Source: Lutispora sp. (lineage in GTDB: Bacteria > Bacillota > Clostridia > Lutisporales > Lutisporaceae). Taken from it: a DNA stretch of 6,088 nt. Of this stretch, positions 1 through 6,088 are shown in pieces (the first letter of the stretch is position 1; each line of letters starts with the position of its first letter). Under the pieces are notes generated by a model that was not told the origin of the DNA, did no database searches, and saw nothing but the letters and a program-made list of their open reading frames with translations. The stretch spans positions 1 to 6,088 of the forward strand of contig JAUQXG010000392.1 in the NCBI GenBank assembly GCA_030834765.1. Direction: 5' to 3'. A program made the position numbers and the translations under genes.

Positions 1-1
1 A

Positions 2-124
2 CTAGTAGTTCCAGGAAATGCTTTTGGGAAAAGCGGAGAGGGATATATACGGATCGCATGTACTGTAGAAGTAGAAAATTTAAGAGATGCTTTTGATAGA
101 ATAGAAAACATGAAGTTTGTTTAA
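2..124 (+). CDS. PLP-dependent class I/II aminotransferase, C-terminal end (partial)
   Basis: Only the last 40 residues are in the window; the reading frame is open from base 2 and stops at TAA 122-124. It begins LVVPGNAFGKSGEGYIRIA and ends FDRIENMKFV. The pattern PG-x-x-FG-x-x-GE-x-Y-I-R-I is the characteristic tail of fold-type I, class I/II aminotransferases (aspartate, N-acetyl-diaminopimelate and aromatic aminotransferase relatives). The arginine of YIRIA is at the position that, in this family, grips the substrate alpha-carboxylate. The enzyme would be cytosolic and transfer an amino group between an amino acid and a 2-oxo acid. Substrate specificity cannot be read from this fragment, so no symbol is given. 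It is followed by about 140 bases before the carA promoter, so it is probably a separate transcription unit rather than part of the car operon. Confidence 0.85.
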   Translation, partial: LVVPGNAFGKSGEGYIRIACTVEVENLRDAFDRIENMKFV

Positions 125-208
125 GATATTTCATCGATCTGTTGATGTTTCCTCACAACATATTAGAATATTGGCTGGATATGTCTTCCTTTATGACATA
201 AATACAAG
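125..208. other. Non-coding spacer after the aminotransferase
   Basis: No credible ORF is seen here. Two minor inverted repeats occur: CATC/GATG around 132-147, and TATGTC (180-185) with GACATA (195-200), a 6-bp stem with a 9-base loop. Neither is followed by a U-tract, so neither is called a terminator. The rest of this 358-base gap between genes is covered by the separate entries that follow. Confidence 0.5.
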
Positions 209-254
209 TATAAAATAATATATATACAATGAGTTGAATATATATTATTTTATA
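209..254. repeat. Perfect 17-bp all-A/T inverted repeat
   Basis: The arm at 209-225 (TATAAAATAATATATAT) is the exact reverse complement of 238-254, with a 12-base loop at 226-237. Both arms contain only A and T. It lies between the aminotransferase stop and the carA promoter, ending 13 bases before the -35 box. It could be a weak bidirectional terminator for the upstream gene, a site that extrudes or bends, or simply part of an A/T-rich UP element for the carA promoter. There is no G/C clamp, so it is not a classical intrinsic terminator. The repeat itself is certain; its role is inference. Confidence 0.7.
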
Positions 255-267
255 TTAAATAATTTTA

Positions 268-296
268 TTGACATTGAAGCTTTAATAAATTAGAAT
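268..296 (+). promoter_or_regulatory. Sigma-A-type promoter of carAB
   Basis: A perfect -35 box TTGACA (268-273) is followed by a 17-base spacer and a -10 box TAGAAT (291-296), one mismatch from TATAAT. The expected transcription start is near 303, so the transcript would begin 7 to 8 bases before the PyrR-binding hairpin, the usual placing for an attenuated leader. The A/T-only tract just upstream (255-267) could act as an UP element. Such a strong promoter fits a gene whose control is exerted after initiation, by attenuation. Confidence 0.85.
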
Positions 297-309
297 CTAT
301 TAAAGAATA

Positions 310-339
310 CTTTAATTTAGTCCTGTGAGGCTAGAAAGG
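310..339 (+). promoter_or_regulatory. PyrR-binding RNA hairpin (anti-antiterminator type)
   Basis: Bases 319-332 read AGTCCTGTGAGGCT and match the PyrR-binding consensus ARUCCNGNGAGGYU at every fixed position. The RNA folds as expected for PyrR sites: hexaloop CUGUGA (323-328), an upper stem 316-322 with 329-335 (including two U-G wobbles), a two-base purine bulge AA at 314-315 on the 5' side, and a lower stem 310-313 with 336-339. In Bacillus, PyrR bound to UMP or UTP holds this hairpin and favours the downstream terminator, while PRPP opposes binding. It therefore predicts repression of carAB when pyrimidines are plentiful. Bases 336-339 of the lower stem are also part of the AAGGAG (336-341) that serves the leader ORF at 350. 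pyrR itself is not in the window. Confidence 0.93.
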
Positions 340-419
340 AGACATAATTATGAAGGCTTATTGTTTAAATAAAAAATCTCACTTATTAAATAAAATATTT
401 TTCAGCACATAAAGGATAA
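317..419 (+). promoter_or_regulatory. Possible imperfect antiterminator pairing
   Basis: A structure that excludes both the PyrR hairpin and the terminator can be drawn. UUA (317-319) pairs with UAA (417-419), G320 is bulged, UCC (321-323) pairs with GGA (414-416), and UGUG (324-327) pairs with CACA (406-409), leaving UAAA 410-413 bulged. This gives ten base pairs in three blocks closing a large loop. It would supply the antiterminator of a Bacillus-type PyrR attenuator, but it is weak and broken, and I could not compute its stability. A second option, 358-365 with 418-425 (8 bp with one wobble), would not compete with the PyrR hairpin. Confidence 0.3.
350..412 (+). CDS. Putative 20-residue leader peptide of carAB
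   Basis: A short ORF starts at ATG 350 and stops at TAA 410-412. The peptide begins MKAYCLNKK and ends NKIFFST. It has a near-ideal ribosome binding site, AAGGAG at 336-341, eight bases before the ATG, at least as good as that of carA. The first four bases of that site are paired in the lower stem of the PyrR hairpin, and the last two bases of the stop codon are the first two bases of the terminator stem. A ribosome finishing here would cover the terminator's 5' arm. The peptide has no recognisable family and is likely to matter through the act of translation rather than its sequence. The U-rich stretch at 396-402 near its end could make transcription sensitive to UTP. The frame and signals are seen; translation and role are inferred. 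Chance occurrence in A/T-rich DNA remains possible. Confidence 0.5.
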   Translation: MKAYCLNKKSHLLNKIFFST

Positions 420-462
420 CAGTAATATTGAATTATTATTCATATTGTTATCCTTTATTTTT
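411..462 (+). terminator. Intrinsic terminator of the carAB attenuator
   Basis: AAAGGATAACA (411-421) pairs perfectly with TGTTATCCTTT (446-456), an 11-bp stem that can extend by a G-U and two A-U pairs to 424/443. An A/T-rich loop of about 18 bases caps it. The stem runs into ATTTTT at 457-462, giving the U-tract. It lies after the PyrR hairpin and before the carA ribosome binding site at 468, exactly where a pyrimidine attenuator terminator belongs. Read-through would be needed for any carAB expression from the promoter at 268. Confidence 0.88.
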
Positions 463-482
463 ATATCAGGGAGGTTAAAAAC

Positions 483-1526
483 ATGAAAGCAAAGTTAATA
501 TTAGAAAATGGAATGGTTTTTGATGGCAGAGCTTTTGGATATATACAAGAAATAGTAGGTGAAGTTGTATTTAATACAGGAATGACTGGATATCAAGAAG
601 TTCTTACGGATCCTTCCTATTATGGTCAGATCGTTACAATGACATATCCATTAATTGGAAACTATGGGTTGAATCTAGAGGATATTGAGTCGGAAGCACC
701 TAAGGTAAAGGGGTTTATAGTTGGGGAAGCTTGCGACTATCCAAATAATTTTCGCTGTGAAATGAAGCTAAAGGATTATTTGAAAAATAATAAGATCATG
801 GCAATACAGCAAGTTGATACAAGGGCACTAACTAAGATATTAAGAAATAGTGGTACCATGAAAGGAATAATAACCCTTGAAGAGATAAATGAAAATGATA
901 TAAAAGAAAAACTTGAAATATTTTGTAACTCAGATGCAGTGTCAAATGTAACAACGAAAGAGATATATACAATAGCTGGTGATGGGAAACACATTGCTAT
1001 CATTGATTTCGGAATCAAAGCCAATATTATTCATTCTTTTAAACAAAGAGGATGCAGATTGACGGTGTTCCCAGCTGATACAAGACCTGATGAGATTTTA
1101 AAGACTAATCCTGATTTGATTTTCTTATCCAATGGACCTGGAGATCCTGAAGATTTGTGGATGACTATAGAAAATCTAAAACAGCTTATAGGGAAAAAAC
1201 CTATTGTTGGGATATGTCTTGGACATCAGCTTTTAGCTTTGGCATTGGGAGGAAAAACAGCCAAATTAAAATTTGGGCATAGAGGGTGTAATCATCCTGT
1301 AAAGAATATTGAAGAAAACAAGATATATATAACCTCTCAAAATCATGGTTATTTCGTCAGTGAGCTTCCAATAGATACTATACCAACACATATAAGTTTA
1401 AACGACGGGACTATAGAAGGTATGAGACATAAGACTCTGCCAATATACAGTGTACAGTTCCATCCGGAAGCATGCCCTGGACCGAGGGATGCCAATAATA
1501 TATTTGATAAGTTTCTAGAAGTATAA
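483..1526 (+). CDS. carA: Carbamoyl-phosphate synthase, glutamine-hydrolysing small subunit
   Basis: The 347-residue protein is the glutaminase subunit of carbamoyl-phosphate synthase. It hydrolyses glutamine and passes ammonia through a tunnel to CarB. The N-terminal CarA-specific domain (about 1-155) shows LILENGMVFDGRAFG, FNTGMTGYQEVLTDPSY (30-46) and VDTRALTKILR (111-121). The C-terminal class I glutamine amidotransferase domain (about 168-347) has FLSNGPGDP (214-222), the nucleophile elbow GICLGHQ with Cys245, and VQFHPEACPGP with His327 and Glu329, completing the triad. The length is normal for the family (about 350-380). The start is ATG 483, with AGGGAGG at 468-474 eight bases upstream; the MKAKLILENG opening fits family starts. 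It is the first full-length gene of the operon, placed directly behind the PyrR attenuator, and carB follows after 92 bases. In Bacillus the pyrimidine-specific form is called pyrAA; carA is used here because the pair stands apart from other pyr genes in this window. Confidence 0.97.
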   Translation: MKAKLILENGMVFDGRAFGYIQEIVGEVVFNTGMTGYQEVLTDPSYYGQIVTMTYPLIGNYGLNLEDIESEAPKVKGFIVGEACDYPNNFRCEMKLKDYLKNNKIMAIQQVDTRALTKILRNSGTMKGIITLEEINENDIKEKLEIFCNSDAVSNVTTKEIYTIAGDGKHIAIIDFGIKANIIHSFKQRGCRLTVFPADTRPDEILKTNPDLIFLSNGPGDPEDLWMTIENLKQLIGKKPIVGICLGHQLLALALGGKTAKLKFGHRGCNHPVKNIEENKIYITSQNHGYFVSELPIDTIPTHISLNDGTIEGMRHKTLPIYSVQFHPEACPGPRDANNIFDKFLEV

Positions 1527-1553
1527 AATGAAATTAGTATGGGAGGGATATAT

Positions 1554-1628
1554 TTGAAAAAAGATATCGCCTTTATCAATTCTATTTTTATACAGCAAAG
1601 CTGTAGGAGGAGGTTCATATGCCTTTAA
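1554..1628 (+). CDS. Doubtful TTG-started mini-ORF overlapping the carB start
   Basis: A 24-codon frame starts at TTG 1554, six bases after GGGAGGG (1541-1547), and ends at TAA 1626-1628, ten bases inside carB in another frame. The peptide begins [10 protein letters not shown] and includes three consecutive AGG arginine codons (1605-1613) that are at the same time the carB Shine-Dalgarno. If translated, ribosomes would open the small hairpin at 1591-1605 and deliver themselves to the carB start, a form of translational coupling. The evidence is only the spacing and the ribosome binding site; TTG starts and short frames arise easily by chance in such DNA. No homology is recognised. Confidence 0.25.
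   Translation: MKKDIAFINSIFIQQSCRRRFICL
1591..1605 (+). promoter_or_regulatory. Small hairpin abutting the carB ribosome binding site
   Basis: TACAGC (1591-1596) pairs with GCTGTA (1600-1605) around an AAA loop. The last base of the stem is the first base of the AGGAGGAGG at 1605-1613, which is the carB Shine-Dalgarno region. No U-tract follows, so it is not a terminator. It may mark a processing or pausing site, or tune carB translation relative to carA. Confidence 0.45.
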
Positions 1629-4600
1629 ATAAGGATATAAAGAAAGTTTTAGTTATAGGCTCTGGTCCCATTGTCATAGGGCAGGCTGCAGAGTTTGATT
1701 ATTCGGGGACTCAGGCCTGTGAAGCGTTAAAGGAAGAGAATATACAAGTGGTTCTAATAAATAGTAATCCTGCTACAATCATGACAGATAAAGAAGTAGC
1801 GCATAAAATATATATTGAACCGCTGACACCTGCTTTTATTGAGAAAGTAATAGAAAAAGAAAGACCAGACAGCATACTTGCAGGCATGGGAGGTCAAACA
1901 GGGCTAAACCTTGCTGTAGAGTTAGATGAAGCAGGGATATTGGAAAAATATAATGTAAAAGTTATTGGTACTTCCATAGAATCCATCAAGAAAGGTGAAG
2001 ATAGAGAGCTTTTCAGAAAAGAAATGAAAAGGATCAATCAACCATGCATAGAAAGCGAAATTATAATAGATATGGAGTCAGGCAAGGAGTATTCTAAAAA
2101 ACTAGGCTATCCTGTAATTGTAAGACCGGCGTACACACTAGCAGGTACGGGTGGTGGAATCGCTAATAATGAAGAAGAGTTGAAGGTTATATTAGAGCAA
2201 GGACTTCATATGAGTGCAATAGGGCAAGTGCTTATCGAAAGGAGTATAAAGGGTTGGAAGGAAATTGAGTATGAGGTAATGAGAGACAAACAAGGCAATT
2301 GCATTTGTGTATGTAATATGGAAAATATCGATCCTGTAGGAATTCATACAGGAGATAGTATCGTGGTAGCTCCCAGTCAAACTTTATCAGATAAAGAGTA
2401 TCAGATGCTGCGTAGTGCATCCATTGATATAATAAATGCCATAGGAATACAGGGGGGCTGTAATGTTCAATTTGCATTAAATCCACAGAGCTTTGAATAT
2501 GCTGTCATTGAGATAAATCCTAGAGTCAGCCGCTCTTCTGCCCTAGCTTCAAAGGCCACTGGTTATCCTATCGCTAAGGTTGCAGCAAAGATTGCACTGG
2601 GATATGATCTGGATGAAATAAAGAACGCAGTAACAAAAAAAACATATGCGTGCTTCGAACCTTCTCTTGATTATGTAGTAGTAAAAATTCCAAAATGGCC
2701 CTTTGATAAGTTTAATACTGCAGATAGGCTTTTGGGGACAAAGATGATGGCAACAGGCGAAGTTATGGCGATAGCCAGTAACTTTGAAGCTGCCTTCCTA
2801 AAAGGAATACGTTCGCTAGATATAGCTAGATATACTTTAGAACACAAAGACATGAATAAATTAAGTCTCAAAGAATTAAAGCGAAAAATAATATCTCCAG
2901 ACGATGAAAGAATATTCGCTTTAGCAGAAATGATACGAAGAGATTATCGAACTGAAATGGTTGCAAAAATAACTGGTGTAGATAGTTTCTTTATAGAAAA
3001 AATTAGAAATATAGTAAAATTGGAAGAAAAGTTGAAATCATGCACTTTGGACATGTTATCCAGGGACTTCTTATTTGAGCTTAAAAGGATTGGCTTTTCA
3101 GATAAAGGTATCGGAGATTTGATTGGAACAAGCCCTAATGAAGTATATAAGCTTAGAATGAAATGGGATATCATACCAATGTATAACATGGTGGATACCT
3201 GTGCCGGAGAATTTGAGGCTATTACACCATACTTCTATTCTACTTATCATACCTTTGATGAGGTAGAAGTCAGTAATAAAAGAAAAATCATAGTGATAGG
3301 CTCGGGACCAATCAGGATAGGACAGGGGATAGAATTCGATTATGCATCTGTTCATGCCATAAAGGCACTGAAGAAGATGAATATAGAGACTATAATCATA
3401 AATAATAACCCAGAAACGGTAAGCACAGATTTCGATATATCAGATAAGCTTTATTTTGAACCTCTTACAGAAGAGGATGTACTAAACATTGTTGATAAAG
3501 AAAAACCAGAAGGTGTGATTCTTCAGTTTGGTGGTCAGACAGCAATTAAGCTTGCTAAATTTCTACAGGAAAAGAATATTGCTATTCTGGGGACGAACTC
3601 AGAACAAATTGATACTGCTGAAGATAGAGAAAAGTTTGATGCTTTACTTGAAAAACTTAATATAGATAGACCTATGGGCATAGCTGTTTTAGATGTAGCT
3701 AAGGGACTGATAGAAGCTGAGAAATTAGGATACCCAGTACTTGTAAGGCCTTCTTATGTGCTAGGAGGGCAGGGGATGGAGATAACTTATAGTAAAGATG
3801 AGCTGAAATATTATCTTGAAAATGCCTTTGAGAAAGTGAATAAAAGCCCTGTGTTGATAGATAAATACTTAAATGGAAGAGAGATTGAAGTAGATGCTAT
3901 TTGTGATGGAGAAGAGATTCTTATTCCTGGAATTATGGAGCATCTAGAAAGAGCCGGAGTACATTCTGGAGATAGCATAACAATGTATCCAACACAAAAT
4001 GTTTCACGAGCCATAAAGGAAAAGGTGTTAGAATACACAAAAAAGCTTGCCATAGGAATAGGAATTAAGGGTATGATAAATATTCAATTTATTGAATGCA
4101 ATGAAAAGCTTTATGTAATTGAAGTAAACCCAAGAGCAAGCAGAACGGTTCCTTATATAAGTAAAGTAAGTGGAGTTCCAATCGTTGAGCTTGCCACAAA
4201 GGTTATGCTAGGAGAAAAGCTTGGAAACCTTGGCTATGGTATAAATATATACAAAGAGTCAGAGATCGTATCAGTAAAGGTGCCTGTATTTTCGACTCAA
4301 AAACTTCCTGGCGTTGAGGTGTCTTTGGGGCCTGAGATGAGATCTACAGGTGAGGTGTTAGGAGTAGGAAGTGATGTGTACGAGGCACTATATAAAGGTT
4401 TCTTGGCATCGGGTATGTTGTTGAAAAAGGAAAAAGGTGTAGTGTTTGCTGCAATAAATGACCATGAGAAAGAAGATTTCTTAAATATTGCAAAAGAACT
4501 AAGATTGCTTGGATATAAATTGATATGTACAAGTGGAACTGCACAATATTTAAAGCAAGCTGGAGTACAGATTGAAGAATTGAGGAATGTCAGAGGTGAA

Positions 4601-4837
4601 GAGACTGATATTCTAAATCTAATAAAGAGTATGGAGTTTGACCTTGTTATTAATACTCCTACTAAAGGAAAGAATGTTCAACGGGAAGGCTTTATAATAA
4701 GAAGAGCCGCTATAGAAAGAAATATTGATATTGTAACGGTACTAGATACAGTAAAAGCTTTAATAGAAGTATCAAAGAAATTTAATACAGATATGGCTAT
4801 AAGAAACGTGAATATATATAATCTAGGGAAAAATTAG
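1619..4837 (+). CDS. carB: Carbamoyl-phosphate synthase large subunit
   Basis: The 1072-residue protein combines bicarbonate, ammonia from CarA and two ATP into carbamoyl phosphate. It has the usual internal duplication. The first half (about 1-400, carboxyphosphate synthesis) has [33 protein letters not shown] (Arg169), Glu215, Gln284 and EINPR (298-302). An oligomerisation domain spans about 401-550. The second half (about 551-935, carbamate phosphorylation) repeats the pattern with [32 protein letters not shown], Gln823 and EVNPR (835-839). The C-terminal allosteric, methylglyoxal synthase-like domain (about 938-1072) contains TSGTAQYL (971-978), lining up with the E. coli UMP/IMP-site threonines. 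Glu777 and Asp785 in [10 protein letters not shown] match the E. coli ornithine-site residues Glu783 and Asp791, so allosteric control by nucleotides and perhaps ornithine is plausible. ATG 1619 follows AGGAGGAGG (1605-1613) at 5-8 bases. Length is normal and no frameshift is seen. Confidence 0.98.
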   Translation: MPLNKDIKKVLVIGSGPIVIGQAAEFDYSGTQACEALKEENIQVVLINSNPATIMTDKEVAHKIYIEPLTPAFIEKVIEKERPDSILAGMGGQTGLNLAVELDEAGILEKYNVKVIGTSIESIKKGEDRELFRKEMKRINQPCIESEIIIDMESGKEYSKKLGYPVIVRPAYTLAGTGGGIANNEEELKVILEQGLHMSAIGQVLIERSIKGWKEIEYEVMRDKQGNCICVCNMENIDPVGIHTGDSIVVAPSQTLSDKEYQMLRSASIDIINAIGIQGGCNVQFALNPQSFEYAVIEINPRVSRSSALASKATGYPIAKVAAKIALGYDLDEIKNAVTKKTYACFEPSLDYVVVKIPKWPFDKFNTADRLLGTKMMATGEVMAIASNFEAAFLKGIRSLDIARYTLEHKDMNKLSLKELKRKIISPDDERIFALAEMIRRDYRTEMVAKITGVDSFFIEKIRNIVKLEEKLKSCTLDMLSRDFLFELKRIGFSDKGIGDLIGTSPNEVYKLRMKWDIIPMYNMVDTCAGEFEAITPYFYSTYHTFDEVEVSNKRKIIVIGSGPIRIGQGIEFDYASVHAIKALKKMNIETIIINNNPETVSTDFDISDKLYFEPLTEEDVLNIVDKEKPEGVILQFGGQTAIKLAKFLQEKNIAILGTNSEQIDTAEDREKFDALLEKLNIDRPMGIAVLDVAKGLIEAEKLGYPVLVRPSYVLGGQGMEITYSKDELKYYLENAFEKVNKSPVLIDKYLNGREIEVDAICDGEEILIPGIMEHLERAGVHSGDSITMYPTQNVSRAIKEKVLEYTKKLAIGIGIKGMINIQFIECNEKLYVIEVNPRASRTVPYISKVSGVPIVELATKVMLGEKLGNLGYGINIYKESEIVSVKVPVFSTQKLPGVEVSLGPEMRSTGEVLGVGSDVYEALYKGFLASGMLLKKEKGVVFAAINDHEKEDFLNIAKELRLLGYKLICTSGTAQYLKQAGVQIEELRNVRGEETDILNLIKSMEFDLVINTPTKGKNVQREGFIIRRAAIERNIDIVTVLDTVKALIEVSKKFNTDMAIRNVNIYNLGKN

Positions 4838-4842
4838 CATAC

Positions 4843-4867
4843 CAATAAAATTAAAAAACTTTTATTG
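4843..4867 (+). terminator. Weak terminator-like hairpin after carB
   Basis: CAATAAAA (4843-4850) pairs perfectly with TTTTATTG (4860-4867) around a 9-base loop, starting five bases after the carB stop. The stem is 8 bp with only one G-C pair at its base, and the downstream sequence (TGTCATTT) is a poor U-tract. It is the best candidate for the end of the carAB transcript, but some read-through into the next gene is likely. Confidence 0.4.
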
Positions 4868-4872
4868 TGTCA

Positions 4873-4900
4873 TTTACTTAAAGTCATAATTGTGTAATAA
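4873..4900 (+). promoter_or_regulatory. Possible promoter for the DUF1846 gene
   Basis: TTTACT (4873-4878) and TAATAA (4895-4900) are spaced by 16 bases; an overlapping TAATAT (4898-4903) is an alternative -10 box with a longer spacer. The match is moderate and the surroundings are so A/T-rich that -10-like hexamers are frequent. The 143-base gap and the hairpin after carB make a separate promoter here plausible. Confidence 0.35.
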
Positions 4901-4912
4901 TATAAAGTTGTA

Positions 4913-4950
4913 GTACTATTTTATGGCTTTAAATAAAGAAATAATAGTGC
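4913..4950 (+). promoter_or_regulatory. Imperfect inverted repeat in the 5' region of the DUF1846 gene
   Basis: GTACTATT (4913-4920) pairs with AATAGTGC (4943-4950), eight pairs with one G-U wobble. Inside it TTAT (4921-4924) pairs with ATAA (4933-4936) around an 8-base loop, leaving a six-base bulge (4937-4942). If transcription starts near 4907 this would be a hairpin in the untranslated leader, 20 bases before the ribosome binding site. It has no match to a known riboswitch that I recognise, and it could equally be an operator or chance. Confidence 0.3.
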
Positions 4951-4980
4951 AAAATAATAAAAATATTTTGAAGGTATGGT

Positions 4981-6088
4981 ATGGATATGAAAATAGGATT
5001 TGATCACAAAAAATATTTAGAAGAGCAATCAAAATACATCTTAGAAAGAGTAAATAATTATGATAAACTGTATCTTGAGTTTGGGGGAAAACTTATGTTT
5101 GATCTTCATGCAAAAAGAGTTTTGCCTGGATTCGATGAAAATGCAAAGATCAAGCTACTACACAAATTAAAAGATAAAGTTGAGGTTATAATTTGTGTGT
5201 ATGCAGGTGATATCGAAAGAAATAAAATAAGAGGAGACTTTGGTATTACATACGATATTGATGCATTAAGATTAATTGATGATTTAAGGGCCAATGAACT
5301 TGATGTAAATAGCGTTGTTATAACAAGATATGATGGGCAACCAGCAGCAACTGTTTTTATGAATAGGCTTGAACGTAGAGGTATAAAAGTATATACACAT
5401 AAAGTAACAAAAGGATATCCTACAGAAGTAGATACCATTGTGAGTGACGAGGGATATGGGCAAAACCCCTATATTGAAACAACAAAGCCTATTGTTGTGG
5501 TAACAGCACCTGGACCAGGTAGCGGCAAGCTATCTACTTGTCTTAATCAACTTTATCATGAATACAAGCGTGGTAAAGTGGCTGGTTATTCAAAATTTGA
5601 AACATTTCCTGTATGGAATGTGCCTTTAAAACACCCTTTAAATATAGCCTATGAAGCAGCAACGGTAGATCTAAAGGATGTAAATATGATTGACTCATTT
5701 CACCTTGATGCTTATGATAAAGTAACGGTGAATTATAACAGAGATATCGAAACATTCCCTGTATTAAGAAGGATTATTGAGAAGATAACGGGAGAAGAAT
5801 CTATGTATAAGTCTCCAACTGATATGGGAGTTAATAGGGTAGGCTTTGGAATTATTGATGATGATGTCATCAAAGAAGCATCAAAGCAAGAGATTATTAG
5901 AAGATATTTTAAAACAGGATGCGAATATAAAAAAGGGTATGTGGATAAAGAAACCCTCGAAAGATCCAAGCTTATTATGGAAGAACTTAATCTTAAAATG
6001 GAAGATAGAAAGGTTGTTGCTCCTGCAAGAGAACGTTCTATAAAGTTAAAAGAAGTTTCAGTTAAAGGTGAAGTATGTCCAGCTGTAG
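4981..6088 (+). CDS. DUF1846 (UPF0371) family protein, N-terminal 369 residues (runs off the window)
   Basis: The frame is open from ATG 4981 to the window edge. The sequence is recognisable as the conserved DUF1846/UPF0371 family, common in Firmicutes, usually about 490-505 residues, so some 130 C-terminal residues are missing. Family-typical segments are [19 protein letters not shown] (3-21), [21 protein letters not shown] (31-51), [13 protein letters not shown] (114-126), [18 protein letters not shown] (154-171), [24 protein letters not shown] (205-228) and [13 protein letters not shown] (278-290). Residues 176-186, [11 protein letters not shown], form a Walker A-like loop with Lys183, suggesting nucleotide or phosphate binding. 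No signal peptide or membrane segment is seen; it should be cytosolic. The biochemical role is unknown. ATG 4981 is chosen because GAAGG (4970-4974) lies six bases upstream; ATG 4987, in the same frame and giving the common family start MKIGFD, is a close alternative. Confidence 0.92.
   Translation, partial: MDMKIGFDHKKYLEEQSKYILERVNNYDKLYLEFGGKLMFDLHAKRVLPGFDENAKIKLLHKLKDKVEVIICVYAGDIERNKIRGDFGITYDIDALRLIDDLRANELDVNSVVITRYDGQPAATVFMNRLERRGIKVYTHKVTKGYPTEVDTIVSDEGYGQNPYIETTKPIVVVTAPGPGSGKLSTCLNQLYHEYKRGKVAGYSKFETFPVWNVPLKHPLNIAYEAATVDLKDVNMIDSFHLDAYDKVTVNYNRDIETFPVLRRIIEKITGEESMYKSPTDMGVNRVGFGIIDDDVIKEASKQEIIRRYFKTGCEYKKGYVDKETLERSKLIMEELNLKMEDRKVVAPARERSIKLKEVSVKGEVCPAV

Noticed and set aside
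233..252. Possible ArgR operator (ARG box) around TTGAATATATATTATTT upstream of carA
   Set aside because: Only the first half resembles TGAATA; the second half does not match ATTCA, and the similarity is explained by the A/T-only palindrome.
350..491. Similarity of the leader ORF start (MKA) to the carA start (MKA), suggesting a duplicated start region
   Set aside because: Only three residues agree, the codons differ at synonymous positions and the similarity does not continue, so it is not evidence of duplication.
1528..1557. Eight-codon ORF (MKLVWEGYI) between carA and carB, stop overlapping the TTG at 1554
   Set aside because: No Shine-Dalgarno precedes it (the sequence just upstream is the end of carA without a purine-rich site), and the length is within chance.
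5106..5438. 110-codon antisense frame across the DUF1846 gene
   Set aside because: It lies wholly opposite a well conserved coding sequence, its product is low-complexity Ser/Leu/Ile-rich, and it is explained as the complement of the real gene.
5846..6043. 65-codon + strand frame inside the DUF1846 gene
   Set aside because: It is in a different frame within a conserved coding region, with a Lys/Leu-rich composition typical of a frame-shifted shadow and no distinct evidence of translation.
6080..6088. TAG at the very end of the window as a possible stop of the last gene
   Set aside because: It is out of frame with the DUF1846 reading frame (codons there are GCT GTA G), so the gene continues past the window rather than being truncated.

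Overview
The window looks like chromosomal DNA of a low-GC Firmicute, most likely a member of the Clostridia. The base composition is strongly A/T-rich, codons prefer A or T at the third position, ribosome binding sites are strong AGGAGG types, and pyrimidine control uses a PyrR RNA element. No mobile element, CRISPR array, rRNA or tRNA is seen. All genes read on the + strand.

Layout: (i) 2-124, the last 40 codons of a PLP-dependent class I/II aminotransferase. (ii) 125-482, a 358-base non-coding region. It holds a perfect all-A/T 17-bp inverted repeat (209-254), a near-consensus promoter (268-296), a PyrR-binding hairpin (310-339) with an exact hexaloop consensus, a 20-codon leader ORF with a good Shine-Dalgarno (350-412), and an intrinsic terminator (411-462) that ends just before the carA ribosome binding site. 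(iii) 483-1526, carA, and 1619-4837, carB: the small and large subunits of glutamine-dependent carbamoyl-phosphate synthase, both apparently intact with catalytic residues present. The 92-base gap between them holds a small hairpin and a possible TTG-started mini-ORF that runs into carB. (iv) 4838-4980, a spacer with a weak terminator-like hairpin, a possible promoter and a 5'-UTR hairpin. (v) 4981 to the window edge, the first 369 codons of a DUF1846/UPF0371 family protein of unknown function, which carries a Walker A-like GPGSGK motif.

CarA releases ammonia from glutamine and CarB uses it with bicarbonate and two ATP to make carbamoyl phosphate, the precursor of pyrimidines and arginine. 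The PyrR element indicates that this copy is controlled by pyrimidine supply. The most interesting point is the architecture of the attenuator. The Shine-Dalgarno of the leader ORF lies partly inside the lower stem of the PyrR hairpin, and its stop codon overlaps the first two bases of the terminator stem. PyrR could therefore act by switching translation of a leader peptide on or off, with the terminating ribosome blocking the terminator. That would combine Bacillus-type PyrR attenuation, mycobacterial-type PyrR translational repression and enterobacterial pyrBI-type ribosome-mediated antitermination. This is a hypothesis from sequence. An imperfect conventional antiterminator can also be drawn and is reported beside it.
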